Assembly (NCBI RefSeq): GCF_013390595.1
Contig: NZ_JACAWV010000022.1
Span: 1,116,001 to 1,180,000, forward strand
DNA length: 64,000 nucleotides
Origin: Rhizobium sp. RM
Lineage (GTDB): Bacteria; Pseudomonadota; Alphaproteobacteria; Rhizobiales; Rhizobiaceae
Reading direction: 5' to 3'
In this document: piece by piece, positions 53,248 through 62,602 of the stretch
Position numbering within the stretch: the first letter of the stretch is position 1
How the letters are laid out: the number at the start of each line of letters is the position of its first letter
The notes under the pieces: model-generated
Told to the model about the DNA's origin: nothing
Databases searched by the model: none
What the model saw: only the letters and a program-made list of their open reading frames with translations
Made by a program: the position numbers and the translations under genes

Positions 53248-54030
53248 TCAGCGATGCCGCGACTGTGGTAGTACGTAGGGGATATGAGCAGCAGGCAGCC
53301 GTCCAACAACACCACCAATGCCGTAAACCCGCGCGATCGTATCGTCGCTGATCGTCTCGAAGGACGGCCCGCTGGCTGTGACCCGTCCGTCGTGCATGAC
53401 GATAAGTTGATCGGCAAATTCCGCCGCAAGATTGAGGTCATGGAGGATAGCAAGAACCAGGCCGCCTGCCGAAGCAAAATCGCGCGCCGTTTCCAGCACC
53501 GCGATCTGATGGCCAATATCGAGGCTGGCGGTCGGCTCGTCCAGAAACAGGGCGCGAACCTCGCCATTTTCGACCGGATTGGGAACCTGCGCCAAAGCGC
53601 GGGCAAATTGCACCCGCTGTTGCTCGCCTCCCGAGAGAACATTGTAGGATCGCTGCTCGAAGCCGCGAAGTCCAGCCTTGGCAAGCGCCCGTCGAGCCTG
53701 ATCTTCCGGCTTCAGCGCGCCTTGCGCCACCGCTCCCATGCGGACGATTTCCAGCGCCGTGAAGGGGAAGGCAAGCTGCGTGTTCTGCGGCAACACAGCC
53801 CGGACCCGCGCCAGTTGCGCGGGCTTGTAGACCGAGATGTCGATATCGTTGTAAGCGACGACACCCTGGTCAGCGCGCATCTCACCTGAGAGCACCTTCA
53901 TCAAGGTGGATTTTCCCGCCCCGTTCGGACCAATGATGACGTTGACCTTACCTGGTTTCAGATCAACGCCGACACCATCCAGGAGACGGCGACCAGAGCG
54001 GATGAGCGTGATATTTTCAGCCCGGATCAT
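53248..54030 (-). CDS. hmuV: Heme ABC transporter ATP-binding protein HmuV
   Basis: ATPase of the heme importer, 260 residues. Walker A GPNGAGKST is at about residues 35-43, the signature LSGGEQQRVQFARALAQV follows, and Walker B ALFLDEPTASLDI. HmuV is called by its place after hmuT and hmuU and by its FecE-like sequence. It shares one base with hmuU and is the last gene of the operon. Confidence 0.92.
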   Translation of the reverse strand: MIRAENITLIRSGRRLLDGVGVDLKPGKVNVIIGPNGAGKSTLMKVLSGEMRADQGVVAYNDIDISVYKPAQLARVRAVLPQNTQLAFPFTALEIVRMGAVAQGALKPEDQARRALAKAGLRGFEQRSYNVLSGGEQQRVQFARALAQVPNPVENGEVRALFLDEPTASLDIGHQIAVLETARDFASAGGLVLAILHDLNLAAEFADQLIVMHDGRVTASGPSFETISDDTIARVYGIGGVVGRLPAAHIPYVLPQSRHR

Positions 54031-55115
54031 CAGAGGTTCCTCATGAAGGTGCCGCCACGACCAAGCAGCAGAAAGAGGAAGACAGGGGCGCCGATAAGCG
54101 CTGTCACAACGCCGATCGGCAGTTCGGCAGGTGCAGCCACGGTGCGGGCAAAACTATCCGCCAGCAGCAGAAGCGCGGCTCCACCAAGCGCCGACGCTGG
54201 CAACAGGAAACGGTGGGATGGACCGATCGCCAACCGTAGCAGGTGCGGCACGACGATCCCGACGAAACCGATAGAACCTGCGGCGGCAACACTTGCGCCA
54301 CAAGCCGCCGCAACCGCCAGAATGACGAGGCGTTTCAGCTTCTGCACCGGAATACCCATGTGGAAGGCAGCGGCATCACCGAGGATTAGCGCATCCAGCC
54401 CCTTGGCAACGAAGGGGATGATCGCGAGGACGACGACGATAAAAGGTAAGGTTGCCAGCACCTTGGTCGGTGTCGAACCGCTGAGCGACCCGAGCGACCA
54501 GAAGGTGATGTCACGCAGCGCCCGATCGTCGGCCACGAAGATCATCAGTCCCGTCAGCGCACCACTGATGGCCGCAACTGCGATACCAGCCAGGATGAGC
54601 GTTGTGGTGGAGGTCGCACCATCCTTGGTCGCAATCAAATAAAGCACCCAGGTATTGAGGAGGCCTCCGAAAAACGCCATGAATGGCAGGAAATGCGGGC
54701 CGAAGAAAATGGCGACAGAGGCGAGTACGCCTTCACTCAACGAAATGGCTGCAACGGCAAAAAGTGCGGCACCAGAAGTGACGCCGACGATACCGGGGTC
54801 TGCCAGAGGATTGCGGAAAAGTCCTTGCATCATCGCACCCGAGACGGCAAGTCCCGCCCCGATCAGCAGACCCAGTGCCGTGCGGGGCAATCGTACCGCT
54901 TCGAGAATGACCTTTTCGCGTGCGTCGAGCCCTGCTGCGCCACCCGTCAGATACACCCAGAGTTCCTTGATCCCGACACCGGTCGGCCCTGTCACGAGCG
55001 ACACGATACAGGAGACCACCAGAAGACAGACGAGCAGAACCAGAACGACGACCGCGCGTCGCGATCTGTCACCCGGTATATGCTCGTCGGCTGAACTCAA
55101 GGCGGCGACCGTCAC
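54030..55115 (-). CDS. hmuU: Heme ABC transporter permease HmuU
   Basis: FecCD-type permease of 361 residues with about ten helices. GLLIGAGLAVSGAMMQGLFRNPLADPGIVGVTSGA and GSIGFVGIVVPHLLRLAIGPSHRFLLPASAL are family hallmarks. It starts at a GTG that overlaps the hmuT stop by 4 nt, which indicates tight coupling. Confidence 0.93.
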   Translation of the reverse strand: MTVAALSSADEHIPGDRSRRAVVVLVLLVCLLVVSCIVSLVTGPTGVGIKELWVYLTGGAAGLDAREKVILEAVRLPRTALGLLIGAGLAVSGAMMQGLFRNPLADPGIVGVTSGAALFAVAAISLSEGVLASVAIFFGPHFLPFMAFFGGLLNTWVLYLIATKDGATSTTTLILAGIAVAAISGALTGLMIFVADDRALRDITFWSLGSLSGSTPTKVLATLPFIVVVLAIIPFVAKGLDALILGDAAAFHMGIPVQKLKRLVILAVAAACGASVAAAGSIGFVGIVVPHLLRLAIGPSHRFLLPASALGGAALLLLADSFARTVAAPAELPIGVVTALIGAPVFLFLLLGRGGTFMRNL

Positions 55116-56005
55116 GGCTTGATGACCTCAGGATAAAGCTTGTTCGCCAGTTCACGGCCGGCCGCTGGAGTGCGTGGACCAAAGCCGATCAGATAAAGCC
55201 CATCCATGCTGACGAGCGCCTTGTTGGCGGCAGCAGGTGTGGACTGGAATGCCGGCAGGGCAAAAATCTCGTTCGGGTTGGTGGCATGGCCACCACGCGA
55301 CATGGTCAGCACCACATCGGGTGCTGCTGCGATAATGGCCTCATCGGTTAGTGGCTTGTAGCCGGTAATCTCCTGCGCAGCGTTGACGCCGCCTGCCATT
55401 TCGATGATCGCGCCAGCCTCGGTGTCCTTGCCCGCCGCCATTACGCGTCCACCGGCAGCGGAAAGCACGAAGAGAACGCGCTTCTTATCCTTATCCGGCA
55501 CGGACGAAATATCCTTGGCCAGCCCCTCGAGGGCAGCCTTTGTCTCGGCGGCCAGAGCCTTGGCCTTGTCCTGAAGACCGACGGCAGCGCCAACGTCTTC
55601 GATCTTCTTCGGAATGGCGTCTCCAACAGGCGGCGTATCCACCGTGACGAACGGCACCGCACTTGCCTTGAGAACCGCGATCACATCCGCAGGACCCGAA
55701 CCATCTTCGGACAGGATAAGATCAGGTTGCTGGGACAGAATGCCCTCCGAGGAAAGCGCACGCATGTAGCCGATATCCGGCTTCGACATGGCGTCGGCTG
55801 GGTAGGAACTGGTGCTGTCGCGCGCCACGACACGATCCTGTGCGCCGAGCGCGTAGAGGATTTCCGTCACCGTACCGCCGACCGCAACGATGCGTTTTGC
55901 CTCCGGGTTCCCCTTGTCGGACGCCAGTGCGGCTGGCGCGGATGCCGCGATCACAGCGGGCAGAAAGGCAGCGAAAACGAAGGGGCGGAGGCGAGACGTC
56001 AGCAT
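55112..56005 (-). CDS. hmuT: Heme ABC transporter periplasmic binding protein HmuT
   Basis: Periplasmic heme receptor, 297 residues from the ATG at 56005. The signal peptide ends at APAALASD. The mature part RIVAVGGTVTEILYALGAQDRVVARDSTSSYP is a class III binding protein of the HmuT/ChuT type, whose conserved Tyr near here binds heme. It opens hmuTUV and is divergent from the heme monooxygenase gene. No hmuR receptor or hmuS lies in the window. Confidence 0.91.
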   Translation of the reverse strand: MLTSRLRPFVFAAFLPAVIAASAPAALASDKGNPEAKRIVAVGGTVTEILYALGAQDRVVARDSTSSYPADAMSKPDIGYMRALSSEGILSQQPDLILSEDGSGPADVIAVLKASAVPFVTVDTPPVGDAIPKKIEDVGAAVGLQDKAKALAAETKAALEGLAKDISSVPDKDKKRVLFVLSAAGGRVMAAGKDTEAGAIIEMAGGVNAAQEITGYKPLTDEAIIAAAPDVVLTMSRGGHATNPNEIFALPAFQSTPAAANKALVSMDGLYLIGFGPRTPAAGRELANKLYPEVIKP

Positions 56006-56193
56006 GGCAAAATCCTGAAAAAACGATGCGGCGCGGCTTTCGTCGCGCCTTTTAACTTGAGTTATTTGCACATGTTTATAATCCGCGCAATCTTTTAAGT
56101 GGAGTAAATTTGTTTCCTTTGTTGCTAGCCCCTTTTCAAGTGCGCAGGGCCCCGATATCCTGACTGATACAGGAAGCTTAAAGGGAGAATTCC

Positions 56194-56541
56194 ATGTTCA
56201 TTGCCATGAACCGGTTTCGCGTCGTGCCGGGTTACGAAGATACGTTCGAAGCCATCTGGCGCGAGCGCAAGTCACATCTCAGCGAGTTGCCGGGCTACAT
56301 CGAATTTCACATGCTGAAAGGCCCGAAGGCCGAAGACCACACGCTCTACGCGTCGCACACGGTCTGGGCCACCAAGGAAGACTTCCTGAACTGGACGAAA
56401 TCTGAACAATTCCGCGCCGCCCACGCCAAGGCCGGCGAAAACCGCGGCAAGGTCGAATATCTGTCCGGTCCTCACTTCGAAGGTTTCGACGTCATCATTC
56501 ACGAAGACAAGAACGGCGAACGCCGCTCGATCGCTGCGTGA
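56194..56541 (+). CDS. Heme-degrading monooxygenase, IsdG/HmuQ type
   Basis: A 115-residue ferredoxin-like ABM-fold protein. The three residues that define IsdG-type heme oxygenases are in place: N6 (AMNRF), W67 (NWTKS) and H77 (RAAHAK). Relatives in Bradyrhizobium (HmuQ/HmuD) cleave heme to release iron. The ATG is preceded by AAAGGGAG. It forms a two-gene operon with hutX (10 bp gap), divergent from hmuTUV, so import and breakdown share a 190-bp control region. Confidence 0.9.
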   Translation: MFIAMNRFRVVPGYEDTFEAIWRERKSHLSELPGYIEFHMLKGPKAEDHTLYASHTVWATKEDFLNWTKSEQFRAAHAKAGENRGKVEYLSGPHFEGFDVIIHEDKNGERRSIAA

Positions 56542-56551
56542 GGCTGGAACG

Positions 56552-57076
56552 ATGAGCGCTCTTGCCCAGGCAGCCGACGACCGTCAGGCGCGTGCCGCCG
56601 CAGCCCTCGCCGAAAAGCCGGATGGCATTGTCGAAGCGATCGCCGCCAAGGCCGAAGTAACACCGGCGGAAATTCTGGCAATTCTGCCGGAAGGCGCGGC
56701 AGTTTCCGCTTCAGCCGAAAAGTTCAACGACATCTGGAACGAAATCCGTAGCTGGGGCGAAGTCCTGATGATCGTGCAGACGCAGGATATCGTGCTCGAA
56801 GTTCCCGGCCATCTGCCGGAAGGAACGGAAGGCCACGGCTGGTTCAACATCCACGGCGATAGCCCGATCGGTGGCCACATCAAGAAGGATAGCTGCACGG
56901 CGATCACCTTTGTCGATCGCGGTTTCCATGGCCGACGCTCGTGTTCCGTCTGGTTCATGAACGCCGATGGCAAAGCCATGTTCAAGATCTTCGTCCGCCG
57001 CGACGAAAACAAGGAACTTCTTGCTGGCCAGCTTTCAAAGTTCGAAGCGTTGCGCGATACCTTTCGCGCTAACTAA
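56552..57076 (+). CDS. hutX: Heme utilisation cytosolic carrier HutX
   Basis: A 174-residue HutX/HugX/ChuX-family protein. WGEVLMIVQTQDIVLEVPGHLPEGTEGHGWFNIHG and SCTAITFVDRGFHGRRSCSVWFMNADGKAMFKIFVRRDE are the family hallmarks. These proteins bind heme in the cytosol and pass it to degrading enzymes, here the IsdG-type protein encoded just upstream. Confidence 0.92.
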   Translation: MSALAQAADDRQARAAAALAEKPDGIVEAIAAKAEVTPAEILAILPEGAAVSASAEKFNDIWNEIRSWGEVLMIVQTQDIVLEVPGHLPEGTEGHGWFNIHGDSPIGGHIKKDSCTAITFVDRGFHGRRSCSVWFMNADGKAMFKIFVRRDENKELLAGQLSKFEALRDTFRAN

Positions 57077-57088
57077 CGAACTCTTCGC

Positions 57089-57117
57089 AACCGCCGGGAC
57101 ACCCGGCGGTTTTTTTC
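57089..57117 (+). terminator. Rho-independent terminator of the monooxygenase-hutX operon
   Basis: AACCGCCGGG paired with CCCGGCGGTT around a 3-nt loop, followed by a run of about seven T residues, 12 bp after the hutX stop. Confidence 0.95.
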
Positions 57118-57212
57118 TACCGGTTCATCCGTCGTTCAGCACCGTTTTTTATCATCCGCTGAAATGAGGTCGCCACGGCGGCCGAGATCAGCACCAACAC
57201 GGAGCAAACACC

Positions 57213-57989
57213 ATGAACGACCGCGTTTTCCTGCTTTCCCGCCGCAGTTTCACGGCACTCGCCGCCCTTGCCCCGCTGTTTGCCGCCGGTGGTGTCGCGG
57301 CAGCTCCTGCAAGCCTTAGAGGAACGGTTGCCTATCGTGAACGCATCGCCCTGCCGCCGGGTGCCACCGTGACCGTTCGGCTCATCGACGTTTCGCTGGC
57401 TGATGCGCCATCCCGTACCATTGCCGAAACAACAATTCGCCCACGCGGACAGGTTCCCGTACCGTTCGTGCTTCGATACAACGACCGCGATATTCGCCCG
57501 CGCCGCTCCTATGCGCTGAGTGCGGAAATCCGCGATCGCGACCGCCTGCTGTTTACCACCACGACCCGCTATTCCGTACTGACGGGTGGACGCGATAACA
57601 CCGACCTTGTCCTGCAGCGTGTGGCAGGTGGCCCGGACCGCCCCGAAACGGAAGCCGGCATCCAGGGCCGCTGGTTGGTTGAAGACATCAAGGGAGAACG
57701 CGTTCGCGGCCAGAAACAGGCGACGCTCGAAATCTCCAGAGAAGGCCGCGTCTCCGGCAATGCCGGTTGCAACGGCATCGGCGGCGAAGCCCGGATCAAT
57801 CGCGACCGCATCGATTTCGGCCGTATGATTTCCACGCAGATGGCCTGCGCACCCGATATCATGCGACAGGAACGGCAATTCATCGACGCGCTTGAAGCGA
57901 CCCGCTCCTTCCGTCTGGAAGCCCGACGCGGAACGCTGGAACTGCTCGACGGACGTGGTCGCCGCACCATGCGCCTGCGCCGCGCCTGA
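57213..57989 (+). CDS. Exported YbaY-META domain protein
   Basis: A 258-residue exported protein. The N terminus SRRSFTALAALAPLFAAGGVAAAPA is a twin-arginine-like signal. Residues about 35-140 are a YbaY-type domain (LRGTVAYRERIALPPGATVTVRLIDVSLADAP), and about 150-255 a META/HslJ domain (GRWLVEDIKGERV, SGNAGCNGIGGEARI, MACAPDIMRQERQFIDALEATRSF). META proteins are linked to stress and motility phenotypes, without a firm mechanism. Single gene between the heme locus and purU. Confidence 0.87.
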   Translation: MNDRVFLLSRRSFTALAALAPLFAAGGVAAAPASLRGTVAYRERIALPPGATVTVRLIDVSLADAPSRTIAETTIRPRGQVPVPFVLRYNDRDIRPRRSYALSAEIRDRDRLLFTTTTRYSVLTGGRDNTDLVLQRVAGGPDRPETEAGIQGRWLVEDIKGERVRGQKQATLEISREGRVSGNAGCNGIGGEARINRDRIDFGRMISTQMACAPDIMRQERQFIDALEATRSFRLEARRGTLELLDGRGRRTMRLRRA

Positions 57990-58182
57990 CAACACCCTTG
58001 CACCGTGCTGGTCGGGACATTGCATGTCGTTTCCGGCACGGTGTGGCTGTCATTCGCACCTTATGAATTTGCTCTACCGCGCCGATGCGAAAGAGCGTTT
58101 CCATTTGGCACCAAAACGCTCTATGGAACGCGCCGGCCACTCTTGTTCGTTTGGGCCGCGAAGTTGTTGAGGAAAAAAGCGA

Positions 58183-59067
58183 ATGACGACCTATGTTCTG
58201 ACCGTAGCCTGCAAATCGACCCGCGGCATCGTCGCCGCGATTTCCGGCTATCTGGCGGAAAAAGGTTGCAACATCGTCGACAGCTCCCAGTTTGACGACT
58301 TGCAGACCGGCAAGTTCTTCATGCGCGTTTCCTTCATTTCGGAAGAAGGAGCAAGCCTGGAAGCAGTCACCGACGGCTTCGCCCCGGTTGCAGAAAAATT
58401 TGGGATGGACGCCCGCATTTACAGCGACGGCCAGCGCGTGAAAACGTTGCTGATGGTGTCGCGCTTCGGCCATTGCCTCAACGACCTGCTCTATCGCTGG
58501 AAGATCGGCGCGTTGCCCATCGATATCGTCGGTGTTGTCTCGAACCACTTCGATTATCAGAAAGTCGTCGTCAATCACGACATTCCCTTCCACCACATCA
58601 AGGTAACGAAAGAGAATAAGCCGAAGGCCGAAGCACAACTGATGGAACTCATCGAAAGCACCGGTACGGAGCTTGTGGTGCTGGCCCGTTACATGCAGGT
58701 GCTGTCCGACGAGATGTGCCGCAAGATGTCCGGCCAAATCATCAACATCCACCACTCCTTCCTCCCCTCGTTCAAGGGTGCCAACCCTTACAAGCAGGCG
58801 TACGAGCGCGGCGTGAAGCTGATTGGTGCAACCGCGCACTACGTCACTGCCGACCTCGACGAAGGCCCGATCATCGAACAGGAAACGGTACGCATTACCC
58901 ACGCGCAGTCGGCCGAAGACTACGTTTCGTTGGGCCGCGATGTGGAAAGTCAGGTTCTGGCACGTGCCATTCACGCCCACATCCACCATCGAACCTTTAT
59001 CAACGGCAACCGCACCGTCGTCTTCCCGCCGAGCCCGGGAAGCTACGCATCGGAGCGTATGGGCTGA
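58183..59067 (+). CDS. purU: Formyltetrahydrofolate deformylase PurU
   Basis: Hydrolyses 10-formyltetrahydrofolate to formate and tetrahydrofolate, adjusting the one-carbon pool. 294 residues: an ACT domain at about 1-85 (YVLTVACKSTRGIVAAISGYLAEKGCNIVDSSQF) and a formyltransferase domain with the catalytic Asn/His/Asp stretch QIINIHHSFLPSFKGANPYKQAYERGVKLIGATAHYVTADLDEGPIIEQ. The ATG has a GAGGAAAAAA site. Convergent with the sensor kinase. Confidence 0.95.
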   Translation: MTTYVLTVACKSTRGIVAAISGYLAEKGCNIVDSSQFDDLQTGKFFMRVSFISEEGASLEAVTDGFAPVAEKFGMDARIYSDGQRVKTLLMVSRFGHCLNDLLYRWKIGALPIDIVGVVSNHFDYQKVVVNHDIPFHHIKVTKENKPKAEAQLMELIESTGTELVVLARYMQVLSDEMCRKMSGQIINIHHSFLPSFKGANPYKQAYERGVKLIGATAHYVTADLDEGPIIEQETVRITHAQSAEDYVSLGRDVESQVLARAIHAHIHHRTFINGNRTVVFPPSPGSYASERMG

Positions 59068-59079
59068 TAGATTGCGCCG

Positions 59080-60474
59080 TTAAGAGGGCGTCACTGCCTG
59101 AGGGAATATCACCCGCGCTCTCAGCCCTCGGCCGTCCGCGCCATCTTCAAGTTCCAGCCGGCCGCTAAACAGGCCAGCGATTTCCTCGACGATGGCAAGG
59201 CCAAGCCCTGCACCGGGGGCGACATTGCCATCGCCACGGGCAAAACGCTGCCGCACAGTGGCGCGGTTTTCGGCCGGAATACCTGGACCGTTATCCTCGA
59301 CTTCGAGCCAGGCGGCGTCCACCTCCCTGCCGACGCGCACGGTGACTTCCGCGTCTCGCCCGGCGTAGTTGAGGGCATTGCCGACCAGGTTGCCGATCAG
59401 TTCCCCAAGCAGAAGTGGCTCAGCGGCAATCAATGTAGCGCCCTCCCCTTCAAAACCGAGGTCAATGCCGGCGTCCGCCGCGCGCGGCACGAAATCCGCA
59501 GTTACCTCCTGCGCCAAAGCGACAAGGTCAACGGCCGAAAATTGCTGTTTCTCACCGGAGCCGGCGGCATCGATATTGGCCATCCGCAGAAGCTGCGCCA
59601 GAATGTGCTCGGCATGTGCGACCGATGCATCGCCCTTGCGTGCTGCGGCTTGTGCCTCTTCCAGATTTCCTGCACGTGCCGAAAGTGCCAGTTGCGTGCG
59701 GATGATGGCAAGTGGTGTGCGAAGCTGATGGCTGGCGTTGCCTGTAAAATGCCGGAGAGCATCCAGTGCCGATTGCAGCCTGACCATGAAGGAATTGACG
59801 GTCTCCACCAGGCTTTCCACTTCCACCGGCACGGATTGCTCAATGGGGTGAAGGTCGTTGGGGCTGCGCTCGGCAATCGCCTCCCCGAGACGATAGAGCG
59901 GTCTCAATGAAATCGTCACCGCCACCCAGACAATCACGGCAGCACCGACAATCATCAACAACAGGCGAACCGCAGAACGCAGGATGATGGCCTGCGCCAA
60001 CTGGCTACGGGCGATCGTCGTTTCGGCAACGGTCACTGAAAACGGCACCGAATTGATGCCGGTCGAAGCAAAGCGCTGGATGGCGGCAATCCGAATGCGC
60101 TCATCACGGAACACGGCGTCCATGTAGACGGGCGTATCGCCGGTCAGCTTCTCGACCGAAGGCAACGACTGATAACCGGTCAGGAATTGCCCGTTCGGCC
60201 CGTCGACACGGTAGAATACCCGGTCCTGCGCTGCCGATGTCAGCATCTCCAGCGCGACATAGGGGATATCGACCTCGAGCGAACCATCCTCGGCTACGAC
60301 CACGCGCTCCGCGATCGCCAGTGCCGACCCGGACAACACGCGGTCGGACACGACATTGGCGGTATTCACCGCCTCGCGCCAGGTATCTGCCAGCGCAATG
60401 CAGCCGATGATGGCGGTTGAAATGAGAAGCCAGCCAAGAAGCCGTCGCCGGAGCGAATAGGCGGCCTGCTTCAT
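59080..60474 (-). CDS. Sensor histidine kinase (TctE-like)
   Basis: A 464-residue inner-membrane kinase. TM1 is at about 13-30, a periplasmic loop at about 31-160, and TM2 at about 167-190. A HAMP-like linker, phospho-acceptor H249 in NASHQLRTPLA, and an ATPase domain with VGNALNYAG and GAGLGLAIVEEIAGLF follow. It overlaps the response regulator by 4 nt. Adjacent tricarboxylate-type uptake genes and the resemblance to TctE suggest it senses a carboxylate in the periplasm. Confidence 0.9.
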   Translation of the reverse strand: MKQAAYSLRRRLLGWLLISTAIIGCIALADTWREAVNTANVVSDRVLSGSALAIAERVVVAEDGSLEVDIPYVALEMLTSAAQDRVFYRVDGPNGQFLTGYQSLPSVEKLTGDTPVYMDAVFRDERIRIAAIQRFASTGINSVPFSVTVAETTIARSQLAQAIILRSAVRLLLMIVGAAVIVWVAVTISLRPLYRLGEAIAERSPNDLHPIEQSVPVEVESLVETVNSFMVRLQSALDALRHFTGNASHQLRTPLAIIRTQLALSARAGNLEEAQAAARKGDASVAHAEHILAQLLRMANIDAAGSGEKQQFSAVDLVALAQEVTADFVPRAADAGIDLGFEGEGATLIAAEPLLLGELIGNLVGNALNYAGRDAEVTVRVGREVDAAWLEVEDNGPGIPAENRATVRQRFARGDGNVAPGAGLGLAIVEEIAGLFSGRLELEDGADGRGLRARVIFPQAVTPS

Positions 60475-61151
60475 TCAGCCATCTCCGGCAGCTTGTCGAG
60501 ATAATAACCGATGCCCCGCGCCGTCTTCACTGTCAGCCCGTGAGGGCCAAGCCGCTTGCGCAGACGGCTGACATATTGCTCGATGGCATTGCCGGAAAGT
60601 TCGTCGTCAAATCCGGTGAGCGACTGCACGATCGCCTCCTTGGCGACCACTTTGCCTGCCCTGAGAAAAAGAACCTCCAGCAAGGCGACCTCTCGCGCCG
60701 GAATGTCCAGCGGCCGTCCTTCGGCCGAAAAAGTGCGCGACGTCAGATCGAAGGACACTTTGCCGAAACTGACCGAAGACGAACGCAAACCAGCGTTGCG
60801 GCGCAGAAGCACGCGAACGCGGGCCTCGAATTCGGCAATATCGAAGGGCTTGATCATGTAGTCATCAGCGCCGAGATCCAGTCCCTTGACGCGTTCTTCC
60901 GGCGTGCCCCTTGCCGTCAGGATCAGCACCGCTGCCTTATCCTGCCGTGCCCGCATCGCGCGCAGAACCTCGATGCCGTCCATTTCCGGAAGGTTGAGGT
61001 CGAGAATGACGAGGTCGAAACTCTCCACGGCAATAGCCGCATCGGCCGAGGCACCATCGGACACCACGTCCACCGCATAACCGCTGCCGCGCAGAAGGGC
61101 AGACAGCCCCTCCGACAGCACCTGATTGTCCTCGACCAGCAATATGCGCAA
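60471..61151 (-). CDS. OmpR-family response regulator (TctD-like)
   Basis: A 226-residue regulator: receiver with D51 in LVILDLNLPEMDG and Lys in YMIKPFDIAEF; winged helix with GNAIEQYVSRLRKRLGPHGLTVKTARGIGYYL. The TTG at 61151 is chosen as start because it has GGGAG 7 nt upstream and the receiver begins there; a frame extends to 61211 without a better start. It pairs with the kinase downstream and is divergent from the binding-protein gene, which it likely activates. Confidence 0.9.
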   Translation of the reverse strand: MRILLVEDNQVLSEGLSALLRGSGYAVDVVSDGASADAAIAVESFDLVILDLNLPEMDGIEVLRAMRARQDKAAVLILTARGTPEERVKGLDLGADDYMIKPFDIAEFEARVRVLLRRNAGLRSSSVSFGKVSFDLTSRTFSAEGRPLDIPAREVALLEVLFLRAGKVVAKEAIVQSLTGFDDELSGNAIEQYVSRLRKRLGPHGLTVKTARGIGYYLDKLPEMAE

Positions 61152-61204
61152 ATCTTTACTCCCGCAGCGTCGCCTGAACTTAACCAAGCGCTCGGCGCTT
61201 GTGA

Positions 61205-62302
61205 ATGGCAAGCACGTGCGGCATGATCTTTTCCATGCGTATCGTCATTTCCCTCTGCCTCTGTCTTTGCTCCGGCCTGTCGGCAATGGCTGAACCGGTT
61301 CTTTTTCCTGCACTTTCAGGCAAAGCAGATGCGGTAACGCTGGTGGTGTATTCCTCGCTGGACGAGCCGCTTGCGACGCCCATGATCAAGGGTTTCCAGA
61401 AGGCCAATCCAGATATCACCGTCTCCTACGAGGACATGCTGACTGGAGAAATCTATGACCGGATCGTCAAGGAGACCGACGCGGGCCAAAAGACCGCAGA
61501 CTTTGCCTTTTCATCGGCAATGGATCTGCAGGTGAAGCTCAGCAATGACGGTTATGCACAGCGCTCCGACCTGCCGATGAGCGCAAGCTGGCCTGCCTGG
61601 GCAAACTGGCGAAATACCGCCTACGCCCTCACATTCGAGCCCGCCGTTTTCGTCTATCACAAGCCGAGCTTCACATCAGAAAAGCCGCCTGCGACGCGTG
61701 CTGAATTCGTTGATTATCTGGAACGGCATGCCAACGAGGTGCACGGACGCATCGCTACCTACGATATCGAACGCTCTGGCGTCGGTTTTCTGTTCATGTC
61801 GCGCGACCAGGAACAGTTCGGCGATATCTGGAGCGTCATCAAACGCATGGGTGCGGCTGGCGTGAAGGTGTATTCGACGTCATCGGCCATTCTGGAACGG
61901 GTGTCGGACGGCCGCTTTGTGCTGGCCTACAATATCCTAGGCTCCTACGCCGCAGACTGGGCGTCGCGCCATCCCGATGTCGGTATCGTTTTGCCGAAGG
62001 ACTATACCGTTGTCATGTCGCGCATAGGTCTGGTGCCTGAAGCCGCAACCCACCCCGAACTCGGCCGCCGCTATCTCGAGTTTTTCATGTCGAAAGAGGG
62101 CCAGACGATCATGGCCCGGCAGTTGCAGATACCTGCCGTCAGCCCTGAAGTGGCGGGAGAAAATACCGCCAATACCATGCAGGCGATCCACGGCGCGCAA
62201 TTGCGACCTGTTCCCGTCAGCCCCGGCCTGATGGTCTATCTCGATCAGGTCAAGCGAAGCCGTCTGATCGAACGCTGGAATGAAGCACTCCGTTCGCAAT
62301 AG
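61205..62302 (+). CDS. Extracellular solute-binding protein (Fbp/SBP type)
   Basis: A periplasmic binding protein, 365 residues from 61205; in-frame ATGs at 61223 and 61235 are equally possible and put the signal peptide (MRIVISLCLCLCSGLSAMAEP) at the very start. The mature part VTLVVYSSLDEPLATPMIKGFQKANPDITVSYEDM and RIGLVPEAATHPELGRRYLEFFMSKEGQTIMA fit the type II ferric/spermidine-like binding fold. No ABC permease lies beside it. It sits between TctDE-like regulators and tctC, as binding-protein-like sensors do in related loci, so it may serve signalling. Confidence 0.83.
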   Translation: MASTCGMIFSMRIVISLCLCLCSGLSAMAEPVLFPALSGKADAVTLVVYSSLDEPLATPMIKGFQKANPDITVSYEDMLTGEIYDRIVKETDAGQKTADFAFSSAMDLQVKLSNDGYAQRSDLPMSASWPAWANWRNTAYALTFEPAVFVYHKPSFTSEKPPATRAEFVDYLERHANEVHGRIATYDIERSGVGFLFMSRDQEQFGDIWSVIKRMGAAGVKVYSTSSAILERVSDGRFVLAYNILGSYAADWASRHPDVGIVLPKDYTVVMSRIGLVPEAATHPELGRRYLEFFMSKEGQTIMARQLQIPAVSPEVAGENTANTMQAIHGAQLRPVPVSPGLMVYLDQVKRSRLIERWNEALRSQ

Positions 62303-62602
62303 ATTGACCGAAAATCGCGCGCGACAGGTGGCGCGGTATCGTTTTGTAGACGTGCGACGGAAATTAATAGAGAGTAAACAACCAGGGAATTGCTTTGCGT
62401 CAGTTAGATGACAGCTTTCTGTGGTGCTCTGCAATCCTTCTTCATTCCGTGGAGGCGGAAGAAGATGTGGGAGGAAATCTCAAAGATCGAAAATGCCAGC
62501 GCCGCTTTAGCCGCGCCAGGGTATCTGCGTCTTTGGCACCCCTTCCCGCATAAAAACATAACGACGCCCAAAACGAACAAGGGCATCCTGAGGAGGGTTA
62601 AA
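62303..62602. other. Upstream region of tctC
   Basis: 300 bp without a supportable gene. The tctC frame is open back to 62408 but that part lacks coding character. It probably holds the tctCB promoter; no clear site is seen. Confidence 0.45.

Noticed and set aside
56005-56194. Possible iron box (Irr or RirA type) between hmuT and the heme monooxygenase gene
   Set aside because: Several AT-rich partial dyads were tried against TGA-N9-X-N9-TCA and the Irr ICE motif; none fitted without forcing mismatches.
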